DNA from: Mesorhizobium ventifaucium
Lineage (GTDB): Bacteria > Pseudomonadota > Alphaproteobacteria > Rhizobiales > Rhizobiaceae
Reading direction: 5' to 3'
NCBI RefSeq assembly: GCF_935822925.1
Contig: NZ_CAKXZS010000023.1
Span: 310,001 to 374,000 of the forward strand
DNA length: 64,000 nucleotides
In this document: piece by piece, positions 25,580 to 34,232 of the stretch
Layout of the letters: every line of letters begins with the position of its first letter
How positions within the stretch are numbered: the first letter of the stretch is position 1
The notes under the pieces: model-generated
Seen by the model: the letters and a program-made list of their open reading frames with translations, nothing else
Told to the model about the DNA's origin: nothing
The model's database searches: none
Made by a program: the position numbers and the translations under genes

Positions 25580-25584
25580 CAGTC

Positions 25585-25901
25585 CAATCGCGCAAGATCA
25601 TGCGGTCGCTTGCGCTTGTTCCAAGTCTTTGATCGCGTGCGACATGGATCGAGCGCGCATCGCATCGCGCTTCGGCGGCACCCGGCCAGTCGACGCGCGA
25701 CGAGTATATGCCGCTTAATGCGTTCATCGACGAGGCGATGGCGTTGTTCAGCCGGGAGCCGACGCCCAAGGAGATACTGGTGGAGCGCGTGGGCTACCTG
25801 CGCTGGGCGGCCGGTTTGATCAAGCGGTCGAGATGCTCAAGGTTCACTGAGCAGCGCCGAAGTGGCCTTTACTGTTCAATCGCGCAAGATCATGCGGTCG
25901 C
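25585..25901. repeat. 25-bp direct repeats flanking an SDR gene relic
   Basis: CAATCGCGCAAGATCATGCG plus five more bases (25 bp) occurs at 25585-25609 and identically at 25877-25901, 292 bp apart. The right copy is the 3' end of the protease gene (its last residues DRMILRD and stop). The left copy is therefore a duplicated fragment of that 3' end lying next to dusA. The relic of a dehydrogenase gene lies wholly between them. Confidence 0.85.
25681..25850 (+). pseudogene. C-terminal relic of a short-chain dehydrogenase (DltE-like SDR)
   Basis: Codons from about 25687 encode a tail typical of one SDR subgroup: YMPLNAFIDEAMALFSRE, TPKEILVERVGYLRWA, and, after loss of about one base near 25808, GRFDQAVEMLKVH and a stop at 25848-25850. 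The Rossmann fold and catalytic Tyr-x3-Lys are absent. It lies between two 25-bp direct repeats, so the segment was probably left by a recombination or insertion event. Confidence 0.6.
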
Positions 25902-26580
25902 CGCGCACGTCGAAACCGGATAGTGAGCCGATGAAATTCATGCCGAGCAGGCTCTGGCCGAGCATGCCGGGCGCGGCGATCATGACCGGCATGTCCTTGC
26001 GCACGATCCCGCCGATCGTCAATTCGTCGGTTCTGACGGCGGCGGCGCGCGCCATGCCGTTGGCGGTGGAGACCGGTATGGTGAAATTGAGAGCGGCTGG
26101 ATTGAATCCGGCCGCTTGCGCGTCCTGGGCGGTCAGCACGGTGCTGGTGGCGCCGGTATCGACCACGGCCCGGATCGGCGTGCCGTTGACCATGATGCGC
26201 GCTTCGAAATGGCCGTTGCCGGCCTTGTCCAGGGTCACCGTGGCGTGGCCGTCTTCCAGGCCCAATGCCAGCGGACTGCCGGGTACAAGGCCAGCCGTTA
26301 CCCGGCTGGCGACATCCTGCAATTCATAGCGGTACTGATAGCCGGCAATCAGTGCGAGTACGATGACGGCCCAGGTGCCGAGGTTGCGGGCCATCGTGCC
26401 CAAGGGTCTGCCTGATCTGAGCAGGCCGGCGCCGATGAGTGCGACCAATGCGCCGAGCCAGATCAGGCGGCTGAAATCGTAATTCTCGACGCCGAATGTG
26501 CTGCCGGCGGAATCGTTGAGCATGAGCAGGACGCCGCCTGCCCCGATCACGATCATCAAAACCCAGAAAAATCGGTTCAT
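25876..26580 (-). CDS. Retropepsin-like aspartic protease, TIGR02281 family
   Basis: A 234-aa membrane-anchored clan AA aspartic protease. There are three N-terminal hydrophobic segments (FFWVLMIVIGAGGVLLML, LIWLGALVALIGAGLL, TWAVIVLALIAGYQY), then a single retropepsin domain with the catalytic VVDTGATSTVL. Single-domain proteins of this type work as dimers, here in the periplasm. The substrate is unknown. ATG 26580 was chosen because it starts the first membrane segment; it lies 7 bases after the DUF1289 gene. The last 25 bases are duplicated near dusA. Confidence 0.85.
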   Translation of the reverse strand: MNRFFWVLMIVIGAGGVLLMLNDSAGSTFGVENYDFSRLIWLGALVALIGAGLLRSGRPLGTMARNLGTWAVIVLALIAGYQYRYELQDVASRVTAGLVPGSPLALGLEDGHATVTLDKAGNGHFEARIMVNGTPIRAVVDTGATSTVLTAQDAQAAGFNPAALNFTIPVSTANGMARAAAVRTDELTIGGIVRKDMPVMIAAPGMLGQSLLGMNFIGSLSGFDVRGDRMILRD

Positions 26581-26587
26581 AAATGGC

Positions 26588-26821
26588 TCACGAGAGGGCG
26601 TCGCGTTCACGCGCAAGGCGGGTGCGGCGCGTTTCCCGGCGCGATCTGCGTTCAACCGTTTCCAGCCGGGCCGGCAACTCGGCCATGACGCTGCGGCGGA
26701 TTTCAGGGGTCATCTCGATCCAGGCGCCGATTTCCTCGCGCGTGCGGCCGCAACCGAAGCAGAAGCCGGTTTTCATATCGATCGAACAGACCAGGACGCA
26801 TGGGGATTCGATGGCCGTCAT
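26588..26821 (-). CDS. DUF1289 small cysteine-rich protein
   Basis: A 77-aa protein with the DUF1289 pattern SPCVLVCSIDMKTGFCFGCG, four cysteines placed to bind a metal or Fe-S cluster, and a basic C-terminal tail (RRSRRETRRTRLARER). DUF1289 proteins are widespread in proteobacteria and of unproven function. It is the first gene of a two-gene operon with the membrane protease. Confidence 0.85.
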   Translation of the reverse strand: MTAIESPCVLVCSIDMKTGFCFGCGRTREEIGAWIEMTPEIRRSVMAELPARLETVERRSRRETRRTRLARERDALS

Positions 26822-27005
26822 ATTTATTCTCTCAGGGTTCCGTCAGGAATCCCTCGTCTTGCCTCCACATGGTGTAACGGCAACGCCAATGCAAGCCCTC
26901 CGGAATGGGCCGCCGGCAGCCGCTTTTCGCGTCAATGCAAGCAGTTGTGCCGGCCGAGCAAGGCGGCTATGCCGCTCACCAACTCTGGGAACGATCATCA
27001 ACGAC

Positions 27006-28007
27006 ATGACCAGCGCGCTGCCCTTCGACGATTTTCGCAATCTTCTGGCGACCCTGCCACCGGCCGACATGGCGGCCGAAGCCCGCGTCCGTGCGCTGTT
27101 TGCCAAGGCCGACAACCCCACAGGCTCGCTCGGCCGCATCGAGGACATCGCGGCTTGGCTGGCCGCCTGGAGCGGCCGTGCGCCGCCGGCAGTGAGCCGA
27201 CCTCTGGTGGCGATCTTCGCCGGCAATCACGGCGTCGCTCGCCATGGCATTTCGCCACGGCCTGTCGCTGCCACGGCGAACGCCGTCGAGCTTTGCGCGG
27301 CCGGGGGTGCGGCGATCAACCAGATCTGCATCGCCAATAATCTCGGGCTGAAAGTGTTCGATCTTGCGCTGCACATTCCAACCGCCGACATCACCGAGGA
27401 TGCAGCACTTGACGAGCGCGGCTGTGCCGCCACCATGGCCTTCGGGATGGAGGCGATCGCCGGCGGCGCCGATCTGCTTTGCCTTGGCGACCTCGGCGTC
27501 GGCAATTCCACCGTTGCAGCGGCCTTGTTTGCCGCACTGTTCGGCGGCAGTGGCGCCGATTGGGTCGGATCGGGATCGGGCGCCGATGCATCGATGCGCG
27601 CGCGCAAGGCGGAAGTGGTCGATGCCGCGCTAGCCTTCCACGGCACAAGTCTCAGGGACCCGCTGGAAGCGTTGCGCCGGATTGGCGGGCGTGAGTTCGC
27701 AGCGATTGCCGGCGCCATCCTCGCCGCCCGGACGCAGAAGATCCCCGTCCTGCTCGATGGGCTAGTTGCGACTGCCGCCGCCGCGACGCTGCATGCTGCC
27801 AACCCTGCCGCGCTCGACCATTGCCTGCTTGCCAGCCTGTCGCCAGATCCTGCGCATGCCCGGGCCGCCGAGCGGCTCGGCTTGCGCCCGCTGCTTGATC
27901 TCGGCGTCAGCCACGGCGAGGGGGCAGGGGCGGCACTTGCCGCCGGCCTGGTCAAAGCCGCGGCTCTTACCAGTTCGGGCATGGCGGAGGCGGTTCGTTC
28001 CCAGTGA
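27006..28007 (+). CDS. cobT: Nicotinate-nucleotide-dimethylbenzimidazole phosphoribosyltransferase CobT
   Basis: A 333-aa enzyme that makes alpha-ribazole 5'-phosphate for the lower ligand of cobalamin. It has NPTGSLGRIEDIAAWLA near residue 40, FAGNHGVARHGISP, LGVGNSTVAAAL, GSGSGADASMRARK and the catalytic glutamate region LGVSHGEGAGAALAAG near the C-terminus. ATG 27006 is chosen by family length; the frame is open upstream. No cobalamin riboswitch was found upstream and no other cob gene is in the window. Confidence 0.92.
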   Translation: MTSALPFDDFRNLLATLPPADMAAEARVRALFAKADNPTGSLGRIEDIAAWLAAWSGRAPPAVSRPLVAIFAGNHGVARHGISPRPVAATANAVELCAAGGAAINQICIANNLGLKVFDLALHIPTADITEDAALDERGCAATMAFGMEAIAGGADLLCLGDLGVGNSTVAAALFAALFGGSGADWVGSGSGADASMRARKAEVVDAALAFHGTSLRDPLEALRRIGGREFAAIAGAILAARTQKIPVLLDGLVATAAAATLHAANPAALDHCLLASLSPDPAHARAAERLGLRPLLDLGVSHGEGAGAALAAGLVKAAALTSSGMAEAVRSQ

Positions 28008-28059
28008 TGAGAGCCTAATTTATGGGCTGGCACCGCGCCGCCAGCAGCTACAGGGTTTG

Positions 28060-29865
28060 TCATATCAATCTCGTGAAACCATCATCGCTCCAGCGCTCAC
28101 TGCCCACTCCGTGGTGCACGAAGAAGAGGCCGTCCGGATCGTATCGGTCCTTCACCGCGAGAAGCTTGATGTAGTTCGAACCCCAAAAGGCGTCTCGCCA
28201 CCTCTCGTCGAAGAAATCGCTTTCCGCCACATATGAGCCGACGGCAGGTATCAGTTTGCGTACTTCGTTCATGGCCTTGTCGATTGCACTCGCATGTCGA
28301 CGGGCAGCCGCCCGGTCGGGTTCGCGACCGGCAATGCCGGGGTATGCCGGCGGTCCCTCGGCGCCGCTGATGGCCAGCGCGAAAGCATCCAGCACCACCG
28401 GATTGGTCGCCGTCTGGCGGGCGGCGTCAATCACCTCGGCAGGAGCGCCCGCAAGACCCTTGTTGACATGCAGGGAGACAGTCCAGTGGCGGGTAGCTGC
28501 GAATAGGGCGTCGGCAAGGTTCTGCTGCCGGTCCGCCTGGAGAAGGGATGACGGAATCCATGCAGACTGGTAGCCATGCAGAACCTGTCCCGTCTCCTCC
28601 AGATTGCTTGCCCAGAACACGTTGGCCTTGCCGGCATCGGGGCGGTTGTCGGCGAGCACCAGTCCGGGTATTTTCTTGAGAAATTCGGGATCCCATAAAT
28701 TTCGAGCCGGGACGGCGATGATCACCGGCTCCGCTTCGAGGCTGAAATCCTGCGGCGAACCGGCCACCCAGTCGAAGAACGGCCGCCAGATCGTCTCGGC
28801 CTGCTGTTGGTCCAGACCTTGGAATACCATCGAAATCGCGAGAACATTGCCCGGCCGGAAGGCAATCTGCTCGCCCCAGTGCGGATTGAACAGCGCCTTG
28901 CTGTAGAATTCCACGATCTTTACGATCAGTCGGTGGAAGGCGGCGTCGGACGTCCCATCGATCGTGGCGAACACCGCGCCGAAGAATTCCGGCAACTCGT
29001 GCGTTCGCAGCGTGAGCCGGGTCACGACCCCGAGATTGCCGCCACCGCCACCCTTGATCCCCCAGAACAGGTCCTGATTTGTGCAGGCGTTGGCAATTGC
29101 AACGGCGCCATCGGCAGTGACGATCTCCGCTTCCAGCAGGCTCGCCGCCGCCATTCCATAAGCCTTCGAGAAACTTCCGAAGCCGCCACTTTGGATCAGG
29201 CCCGCGACGCCGACGGTCAGGCAGCCACCGCCCTGGACATAGCGCCCCGCTTTCGTGGTGACGGCGTCATAGGCCTGTCCCCAGATTGCGCCCGCTTCGA
29301 TCGTGACCGCCGGCTGCGGCGGTTCTCGTCCGGCGCAGCCAACACCGACGAACGCATCGTGCACGGTGACGGCGTTCATCTTCCGGGTCCAGATCAACAA
29401 GGAATCCGCGGCATTGGATGTGCCTTGGTAGCTGTGGCCGCCGCCCTTCACCACGAGCCGCAGATTGTTGTCACGGGCGAAATTGACTGCCGCCACAACG
29501 TCATCGTTCATTCGGGCAACGACTGCATATTTGCTGGGCTGCGATGTCCAGCCGTCGACCCAGCCTAGCGTCTGTGTCAACCCGACCTCGTCGCCGAGGT
29601 AATAGGGGTTCTTCAGTTCCTTGAAGACATCCGTACAGCGGGGGCCTGACGGGGCCTTTATGCATGCGGCGAGCGGCGGCTGAACCTTTACGAGTCGCCC
29701 CTCGACTTGCCGGCCAAGCCGGTCCCAACTTCCTTCTGCTGGCCATTCCGGGTCGGATGGACGGATGCGCGAGGTCGGACGGGGCGCGGCCTGTGCCGGC
29801 ACGAGCATCCACGGCCGCAAGAACGGGATCGCTGCTGCCGTGTGCAATAGACGTCTTCTGTTCAT
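28060..29865 (-). CDS. Exported FAD-linked oxidase, berberine-bridge-enzyme type
   Basis: A 601-aa flavoprotein with an N-terminal Tat-like signal (NRRRLLHTAAAIPFL, cleavage near AQA). The FAD_binding_4 domain has VKGGGHSYQG, with the histidine (144) that carries 8-alpha-linked FAD, and YVQGGGCLTVGVAG, with the cysteine (215) placed for the second, 6-S-cysteinyl, link. The C-terminus has the BBE block FWGSNYIKLLAVKDRYDPDG. Such bicovalent enzymes oxidise sugars, alcohols or alkaloid-like substrates with O2. The protein is expected in the periplasm. Substrate unknown. Convergent with cobT. Confidence 0.88.
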   Translation of the reverse strand: MNRRRLLHTAAAIPFLRPWMLVPAQAAPRPTSRIRPSDPEWPAEGSWDRLGRQVEGRLVKVQPPLAACIKAPSGPRCTDVFKELKNPYYLGDEVGLTQTLGWVDGWTSQPSKYAVVARMNDDVVAAVNFARDNNLRLVVKGGGHSYQGTSNAADSLLIWTRKMNAVTVHDAFVGVGCAGREPPQPAVTIEAGAIWGQAYDAVTTKAGRYVQGGGCLTVGVAGLIQSGGFGSFSKAYGMAAASLLEAEIVTADGAVAIANACTNQDLFWGIKGGGGGNLGVVTRLTLRTHELPEFFGAVFATIDGTSDAAFHRLIVKIVEFYSKALFNPHWGEQIAFRPGNVLAISMVFQGLDQQQAETIWRPFFDWVAGSPQDFSLEAEPVIIAVPARNLWDPEFLKKIPGLVLADNRPDAGKANVFWASNLEETGQVLHGYQSAWIPSSLLQADRQQNLADALFAATRHWTVSLHVNKGLAGAPAEVIDAARQTATNPVVLDAFALAISGAEGPPAYPGIAGREPDRAAARRHASAIDKAMNEVRKLIPAVGSYVAESDFFDERWRDAFWGSNYIKLLAVKDRYDPDGLFFVHHGVGSERWSDDGFTRLI

Positions 29866-29866
29866 T

Positions 29867-29895
29867 TGATTGCCTTGGCCCCTGATTGCCTTGGC
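29867..29895 (-). repeat. 16-bp-period duplication at the ribosome binding site of the BBE-type oxidase
   Basis: TGATTGCCTTGGC occurs at 29867-29879 and 29883-29895. On the minus strand each copy carries AAGG, and the nearer one is about 8 bases from the ATG at 29865, so the Shine-Dalgarno region is doubled. Confidence 0.75.
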
Positions 29896-29996
29896 TCGGA
29901 AGACACGTTGGATGGCCTGCCTGGGCAAGGCTATTGCCAAATCGCCCTATCCGCAACGATTCTGGCATCCGGTGCCGGATTTTCGTGAGCCAGTGC

Positions 29997-31517
29997 TCAG
30001 CGCCGGCGCGCAGCAACGGCCCTGGTCGGCAGCGCCGGCAATTCCTCCATCACCCGGCTCAACGGAAAGATGGCGATCGCCTCAGTGCCTTCGCGCAGTT
30101 TGGAATGGAGTTCGAACTCGCCGCCATGCAGGGCGAGCAGGCTCTGGACGATCGGCAGGCCAAGCCCGGTGCCTTGTTCGGCGCTCTTGATGGCAATCGA
30201 GCCCTGGCCGAAAGCGGACAGCACCACCGGGATCTCGTCTTCCGGAATGCCAGGCCCATTGTCCTTGACGGAGAGGTATTGGCCGCCGCCCGCCGTCCAG
30301 CCGACGCGCACGCGGATCTCGCCGCCAGTCCCGGTGAACTTGATGGCGTTCGACAAAAGATTGAGCGCGATCTGTCGCACCGCGCGTTCGTCGGCGAACA
30401 GGCGCGGCAAGGCGTTTTCGAAATCCTGGACGATACGGATGTCCTTGTTGCGCGCCTTCAACTCCATCATGTGACAGCAATCCTCAACGACGGAAAGCAG
30501 CATCATCGGCTCTTCGTTGAGCTGGTAGCGGCCCGCTTCGATGCGCGACAGGTCGAGGATTTCGTTGATCAGGTCGAGCAGATGCTGGCCAGAGTCATGG
30601 ACGTCGCGAGCATAGTCGCGGTAGGTTGGATTGCTCATCGGTCCGAGCACCTCGTTCGCCATCACTTCCGAGAAACCGAGGATAGCGTTGAGCGGCGTCC
30701 GCAACTCGTGGCTCATCGAGGCCAAAAACCGCGACTTCGCCAGGTTGGCGTCTTCCGCCCGTCGCCGCGCTTCGTCCGACATCGATTTCGCCGTGTCCAG
30801 TTCGGCGATCAGCGCGTCCTTTTCGGAGCGGAACGAGAGCAACATCAAGGACGAGCGATTGAGGCGGCGCGCCACATAGGCGAAGAAGGGCAGCGAGACA
30901 ATCAGCAACCCGGCCATGATCAACTCGACCGGCATCCACTGCCTGGCGCCGGCATAGGCATAGGCGGCCACCGGAACGGCGAAAGTCGCCAGCAACGCGC
31001 CGCGCAAGGATGACGCCGTGATCGCGGTCGCTGCCATGGCAAGCAGCAGCACCACCGCCTTGATCAACTGGAACTGGTCGACTTGGCAAGCGTCGCAACC
31101 GAGCCAGGCAAACCAGGCCCAGCCCAGGCCGCAAAGGAAATGGCCTATCAGGAAATCACGGTGCGTTTGCAGCGGGTTGAGTTCGGCAGCTTCCGTTCGG
31201 TCGACGCGCCTCGCCATGAACACGACGATGGCGTAGCAGATGAGTATGAAAAGCGCCCAGACGCCAATTGCCTCACCGACGCCAGCAAACAGACCGGTCG
31301 CGGCGGTCGCCAGGACGAGAAGCGGGACTATGATCGCGCCGCCTATCATCGCACGGGCGTGGAGTTTCAAAAGCTCGCGTTCGAAATCAGGATTTCCGGC
31401 CTGCTGCGAAAGACGGTCGCGCGTCTTGCGCACCGCGCGCGCCACATCGCTGTTGCGATGGGGTTTTCGGCGGTCCACAATAAACTTGTCCGCTGTGGTC
31501 GAGCGTTGCGAGGGCAT
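29997..31517 (-). CDS. Membrane sensor histidine kinase (PdhS/DivJ-like catalytic part)
   Basis: A 506-aa kinase. Six or so membrane segments occupy about residues 55-215 (IGGAIIVPLLVLATAATGLF and others) with no separate sensor domain recognised. A coiled linker is followed by the H-box ASMSHELRTPLNAILGFSE (His about 269), then the N-box NLLSNAIKF, G1 DNGPGIPEDE and G2 GTGLGLPIV. The H-box context resembles the PdhS/DivJ group that phosphorylates DivK-type regulators in alphaproteobacteria. No response regulator gene is adjacent, so the partner is encoded elsewhere. Confidence 0.88.
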   Translation of the reverse strand: MPSQRSTTADKFIVDRRKPHRNSDVARAVRKTRDRLSQQAGNPDFERELLKLHARAMIGGAIIVPLLVLATAATGLFAGVGEAIGVWALFILICYAIVVFMARRVDRTEAAELNPLQTHRDFLIGHFLCGLGWAWFAWLGCDACQVDQFQLIKAVVLLLAMAATAITASSLRGALLATFAVPVAAYAYAGARQWMPVELIMAGLLIVSLPFFAYVARRLNRSSLMLLSFRSEKDALIAELDTAKSMSDEARRRAEDANLAKSRFLASMSHELRTPLNAILGFSEVMANEVLGPMSNPTYRDYARDVHDSGQHLLDLINEILDLSRIEAGRYQLNEEPMMLLSVVEDCCHMMELKARNKDIRIVQDFENALPRLFADERAVRQIALNLLSNAIKFTGTGGEIRVRVGWTAGGGQYLSVKDNGPGIPEDEIPVVLSAFGQGSIAIKSAEQGTGLGLPIVQSLLALHGGEFELHSKLREGTEAIAIFPLSRVMEELPALPTRAVAARRR

Positions 31518-31592
31518 GGAGACTTCAATTTATGCGGGCAGCGGTTTCAAATTGTTAAGCTACGTTCGAATGATTAACCAACGGTTTGCCAT

Positions 31593-32216
31593 ATGAGCCG
31601 ATCGTGGTCGCGGCGGCCGGGACAGCGATACGTCCCGCCGCGGCCGCGAAGCCTCTGGCGCCGGCTGGTAGACTACGCAGTGGCCGTGCTTGTCCTCGGT
31701 CTGCTGATCCTTCTGGCGGCGCGGCTTGATCGGATCGAGACCCGCAAAACCGAGGGTGCCGCCGTCGTAAATGACGGCGATACGATCACGCTCGGTACCG
31801 AGCGCATCCGCATGCGCGGCATTGATGCGCCAGAATATTCGCAAATCTGCCGCAAGGACGGCGCCGCCTATCCCTGCGGCAAGCTGGCGCGGCAGTCGCT
31901 GGTACGTCTGATATCAGGAAAACCCGTCTCCTGCACCGGCTGGCAGCGAGACCGATACGGCCGGCTGCTCGGCGATTGCGACGCCGGCGGCAGGGATCTC
32001 AACCGCGCCCAGGTCGAGGCCGGCTGGGCAGTTGCCTATGGCGATTTCGAAACCGAGGAGGCCGCGGCCCGATCAGGCAAGGCCGGCATCTGGGCCGGCT
32101 CTTTCGACGAGCCGCAGGATTGGCGCGAGAGCCACGATCACGAAGTGGTCGAAAGAAAGCACGGTCGTCTGGCTTCGATCGGCGATGGCTTGCGAGAAAT
32201 TTTTCGCTTCTGGTGA
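31593..32216 (+). CDS. Thermonuclease-like (SNase) family protein
   Basis: A 207-aa protein with one N-terminal hydrophobic segment (YAVAVLVLGLLILLAARL, about residues 29-46), either a signal or an anchor. The SNase domain follows, with VVNDGDTITLGTERIRMRGID, an acidic/basic pair in GIDAPEYSQIC, and AQVEAGWAVAY. It is expected to bind Ca2+ and cut nucleic acid outside the cytoplasm; the catalytic Arg-Glu-Arg set looks partly kept. Divergent from the sensor kinase. Confidence 0.82.
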   Translation: MSRSWSRRPGQRYVPPRPRSLWRRLVDYAVAVLVLGLLILLAARLDRIETRKTEGAAVVNDGDTITLGTERIRMRGIDAPEYSQICRKDGAAYPCGKLARQSLVRLISGKPVSCTGWQRDRYGRLLGDCDAGGRDLNRAQVEAGWAVAYGDFETEEAAARSGKAGIWAGSFDEPQDWRESHDHEVVERKHGRLASIGDGLREIFRFW

Positions 32217-32365
32217 TGGTCAACCCTATAGTTGTTGCAACAGACCTGATCAGAGCGATGTGCGTCCATGCGGACGCATAAGCCATGCGCCAGGTTTTTT
32301 GATTCTCGCGTTGTGCTTTCCGGAAAGCGATTCCGGTTGTCGGGCCGGCGCGAAAGGAGGATGGG

Positions 32366-32977
32366 ATGAAACTCTTCGACGGCGGCCGGGCGCCCAATCC
32401 ACGGCGGGTTCGCGTCTTCCTCGCGGAAAAGGGGCTTGAGGTTCCGCTGGTGCCCGTCGACATGGGCGCGCTGGAGCACAGAGAGCAGCCGGTCAGTTCG
32501 CGCAACCCGCTGCAGCGTCTGCCGGTGCTCGAGCTCGACGACGGCACCGTCATCACCGAATCCGTCGCCATCTGCCGCTATTTTGAGGAACTGCATCCGG
32601 AACCGGCGTTGTTCGGCCGCGGCGCGCTCGGCAAAGCCCTGGTCGAGATGTGGCAAAGACGGATGGAGCTCAATTTGCTCAATCGCGTCACCGCCGCGTT
32701 CCGACACGTCCATCCGGCGATGAAGGAATGGGAAGTTCCACAAATCCCCGAATGGGGCGAGGCCAACAAGCCGAAAGCCGTTGGATTCCTAAAACTCCTC
32801 GACAACGAGTTGGCGAACCGGGAATTCGTTGCCGGCGACGCCTATTCGATCGCCGACATCACCGGGCTGATTGCCATCGACTTCATGAAGCCGGCGCGTA
32901 TCAAGGTGCCGGAAGACTGTGCCAACGTGCTGCGCTGGCATCAGGCGATCTCCAGCCGGCCGAGCGCCGCCGCCTGA
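32366..32977 (+). CDS. Glutathione S-transferase
   Basis: A 203-aa cytosolic GST. The thioredoxin-like N-terminal domain starts MKLFDGGRAPNPRRVRVFLA and has the cis-proline/glutathione motif PLQRLPVLELDDGTVITES; the all-helical C-terminal domain includes VAGDAYSIADITGLIAIDF, the N-capping box region. A strong AAAGGAGG precedes the ATG. Probably conjugates or reduces electrophiles with glutathione; gor (glutathione reductase) lies about 25 kb away. Confidence 0.9.
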   Translation: MKLFDGGRAPNPRRVRVFLAEKGLEVPLVPVDMGALEHREQPVSSRNPLQRLPVLELDDGTVITESVAICRYFEELHPEPALFGRGALGKALVEMWQRRMELNLLNRVTAAFRHVHPAMKEWEVPQIPEWGEANKPKAVGFLKLLDNELANREFVAGDAYSIADITGLIAIDFMKPARIKVPEDCANVLRWHQAISSRPSAAA

Positions 32978-32992
32978 GAATGAGCCCTTAGC

Positions 32993-33610
32993 ATGAGCGA
33001 AGAGCTGGAAAACTTCGCGGCGAGGGTGCGCGCCTGCCGTATCTGCGTCGAAAACCCGGTCGGTCGGCCGCTGCCGCATGAGCCGCGCCCGGTGCTCAGG
33101 CCGTCGTCGAGCGCCCGCATCCTGATTGCCAGCCAAGCACCGGGCACCAAGGTGCATATGTCAGGCATGCCGTTCACCGACGCTTCCGGCGATCGGTTGC
33201 GAAACTGGCTGGGGGTCAGCGCGGAAGAATTCTACGACACGACAAAATTCGCCATCGTGCCGATGGGCTTTTGCTTTCCCGGCCAGGATGCCAAGGGCGG
33301 CGACCTGCCGCCGCGCCACGAATGTGCAGCGGCCTGGCGTGCGCCGCTGATGGCGCTGATGCCGCGCATCGACCTGGTGCTGACGATCGGCCTCTATGCG
33401 CAATCCTGGCACATGGGCGCGGCGCGCCGGCCCTCGCTGACGGAGACGGTGATGGATTGGCGCACCATCTGGAATGCGCCCACCACCCCGAAAGTGCTGC
33501 CGCTACCGCATCCTTCGTGGCGCAACACCAGCTGGCTGAAGCGCAATCCGTGGTTTGAAATGGATTTGCTGCCGTTTCTGAGATCGGAAATCCGCTATCG
33601 CCTCGGCTGA
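32993..33610 (+). CDS. Uracil-DNA glycosylase-family protein
   Basis: A 205-aa protein with the UDG-superfamily fold: ILIASQAPGTKVHMSGMPF (motif 1, with Ala-Pro-Gly-x2 in place of GEAPG), DRLRNWLG, LVLTIGLYAQSWHMG and the motif-2 region LPLPHPSWRNTSWLKRNPWF. An N-terminal Cys-x2-Cys (ACRICVENP) resembles one half of the Fe-S cluster of family 4, but the other two cysteines are not evident. The activity is thus uncertain. 15 bases after the GST gene. Confidence 0.82.
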   Translation: MSEELENFAARVRACRICVENPVGRPLPHEPRPVLRPSSSARILIASQAPGTKVHMSGMPFTDASGDRLRNWLGVSAEEFYDTTKFAIVPMGFCFPGQDAKGGDLPPRHECAAAWRAPLMALMPRIDLVLTIGLYAQSWHMGAARRPSLTETVMDWRTIWNAPTTPKVLPLPHPSWRNTSWLKRNPWFEMDLLPFLRSEIRYRLG

Positions 33611-33729
33611 AGCGTAAGCAAGAAACCACTCGCTTTTGCGCCATCTGGCAGAATTTCTTTCTTGTGAATGGCCCAAATAAGAAGGACTATAGCCAATCTA
33701 TTCCTGATCTATCCCCGTGGGAGCACCCA

Positions 33730-34221
33730 ATGGACCGCCTTGACAGAAAAATCCTCCGCCTCCTGCAGGAGGACGCGACGCTCGCGGTCGCCGATGTCGC
33801 CAAGAAAGTCGGACTGTCGACCACGCCCTGCTGGCGGCGCATTCAGAAGCTCGAGGAGGAAGGCGTCATCAAGCGGCGCGTCGCCATCCTCGATCATGAA
33901 AAGGTCAATGTGCGCGTTACCGTGTTCGTGTCGATCCGTACCAATTCGCACAGCCATGAGTGGCTGCGCCGCTTTTCGGAGGTCATTCAGGAATTTCCGG
34001 AAGTGGTCGAGTTCTACCGGATGAGCGGCGACGTCGACTATCTCTTGCGCGTGGTGGTGCCCGACATCGCTGCTTACGACGCCTTCTACAAGCGGCTGAT
34101 CGCCAAGATCGAGATCCGCGACGTCTCGTCGTCGTTTGCCATGGAACAGATCAAATACACGACCGAAATGCCGCTCGACTACATGGTACTGGACAAGGAA
34201 TCGGGTGCCAACGCCGCCTGA
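33730..34221 (+). CDS. Lrp/AsnC-family transcriptional regulator
   Basis: A 163-aa regulator. The N-terminal helix-turn-helix is MDRLDRKILRLLQEDATLAV followed by VGLSTTPCWRRIQKLE; the C-terminal RAM domain has FYRMSGDVDYLLRVVVPDIA. It responds to amino acids in most relatives. ATG 33730 follows GGGAG at 6 bases; an upstream in-frame extension of 22 codons lacks family likeness. Target unknown; the convergent gene is 11 bases away. Confidence 0.9.
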   Translation: MDRLDRKILRLLQEDATLAVADVAKKVGLSTTPCWRRIQKLEEEGVIKRRVAILDHEKVNVRVTVFVSIRTNSHSHEWLRRFSEVIQEFPEVVEFYRMSGDVDYLLRVVVPDIAAYDAFYKRLIAKIEIRDVSSSFAMEQIKYTTEMPLDYMVLDKESGANAA

Positions 34222-34232
34222 GGATTTTGTGC

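Noticed and set aside
26822..27005. Cobalamin riboswitch upstream of cobT
   Set aside because: I looked for a B12-box-like conserved core and did not find one in the 184 bases available.
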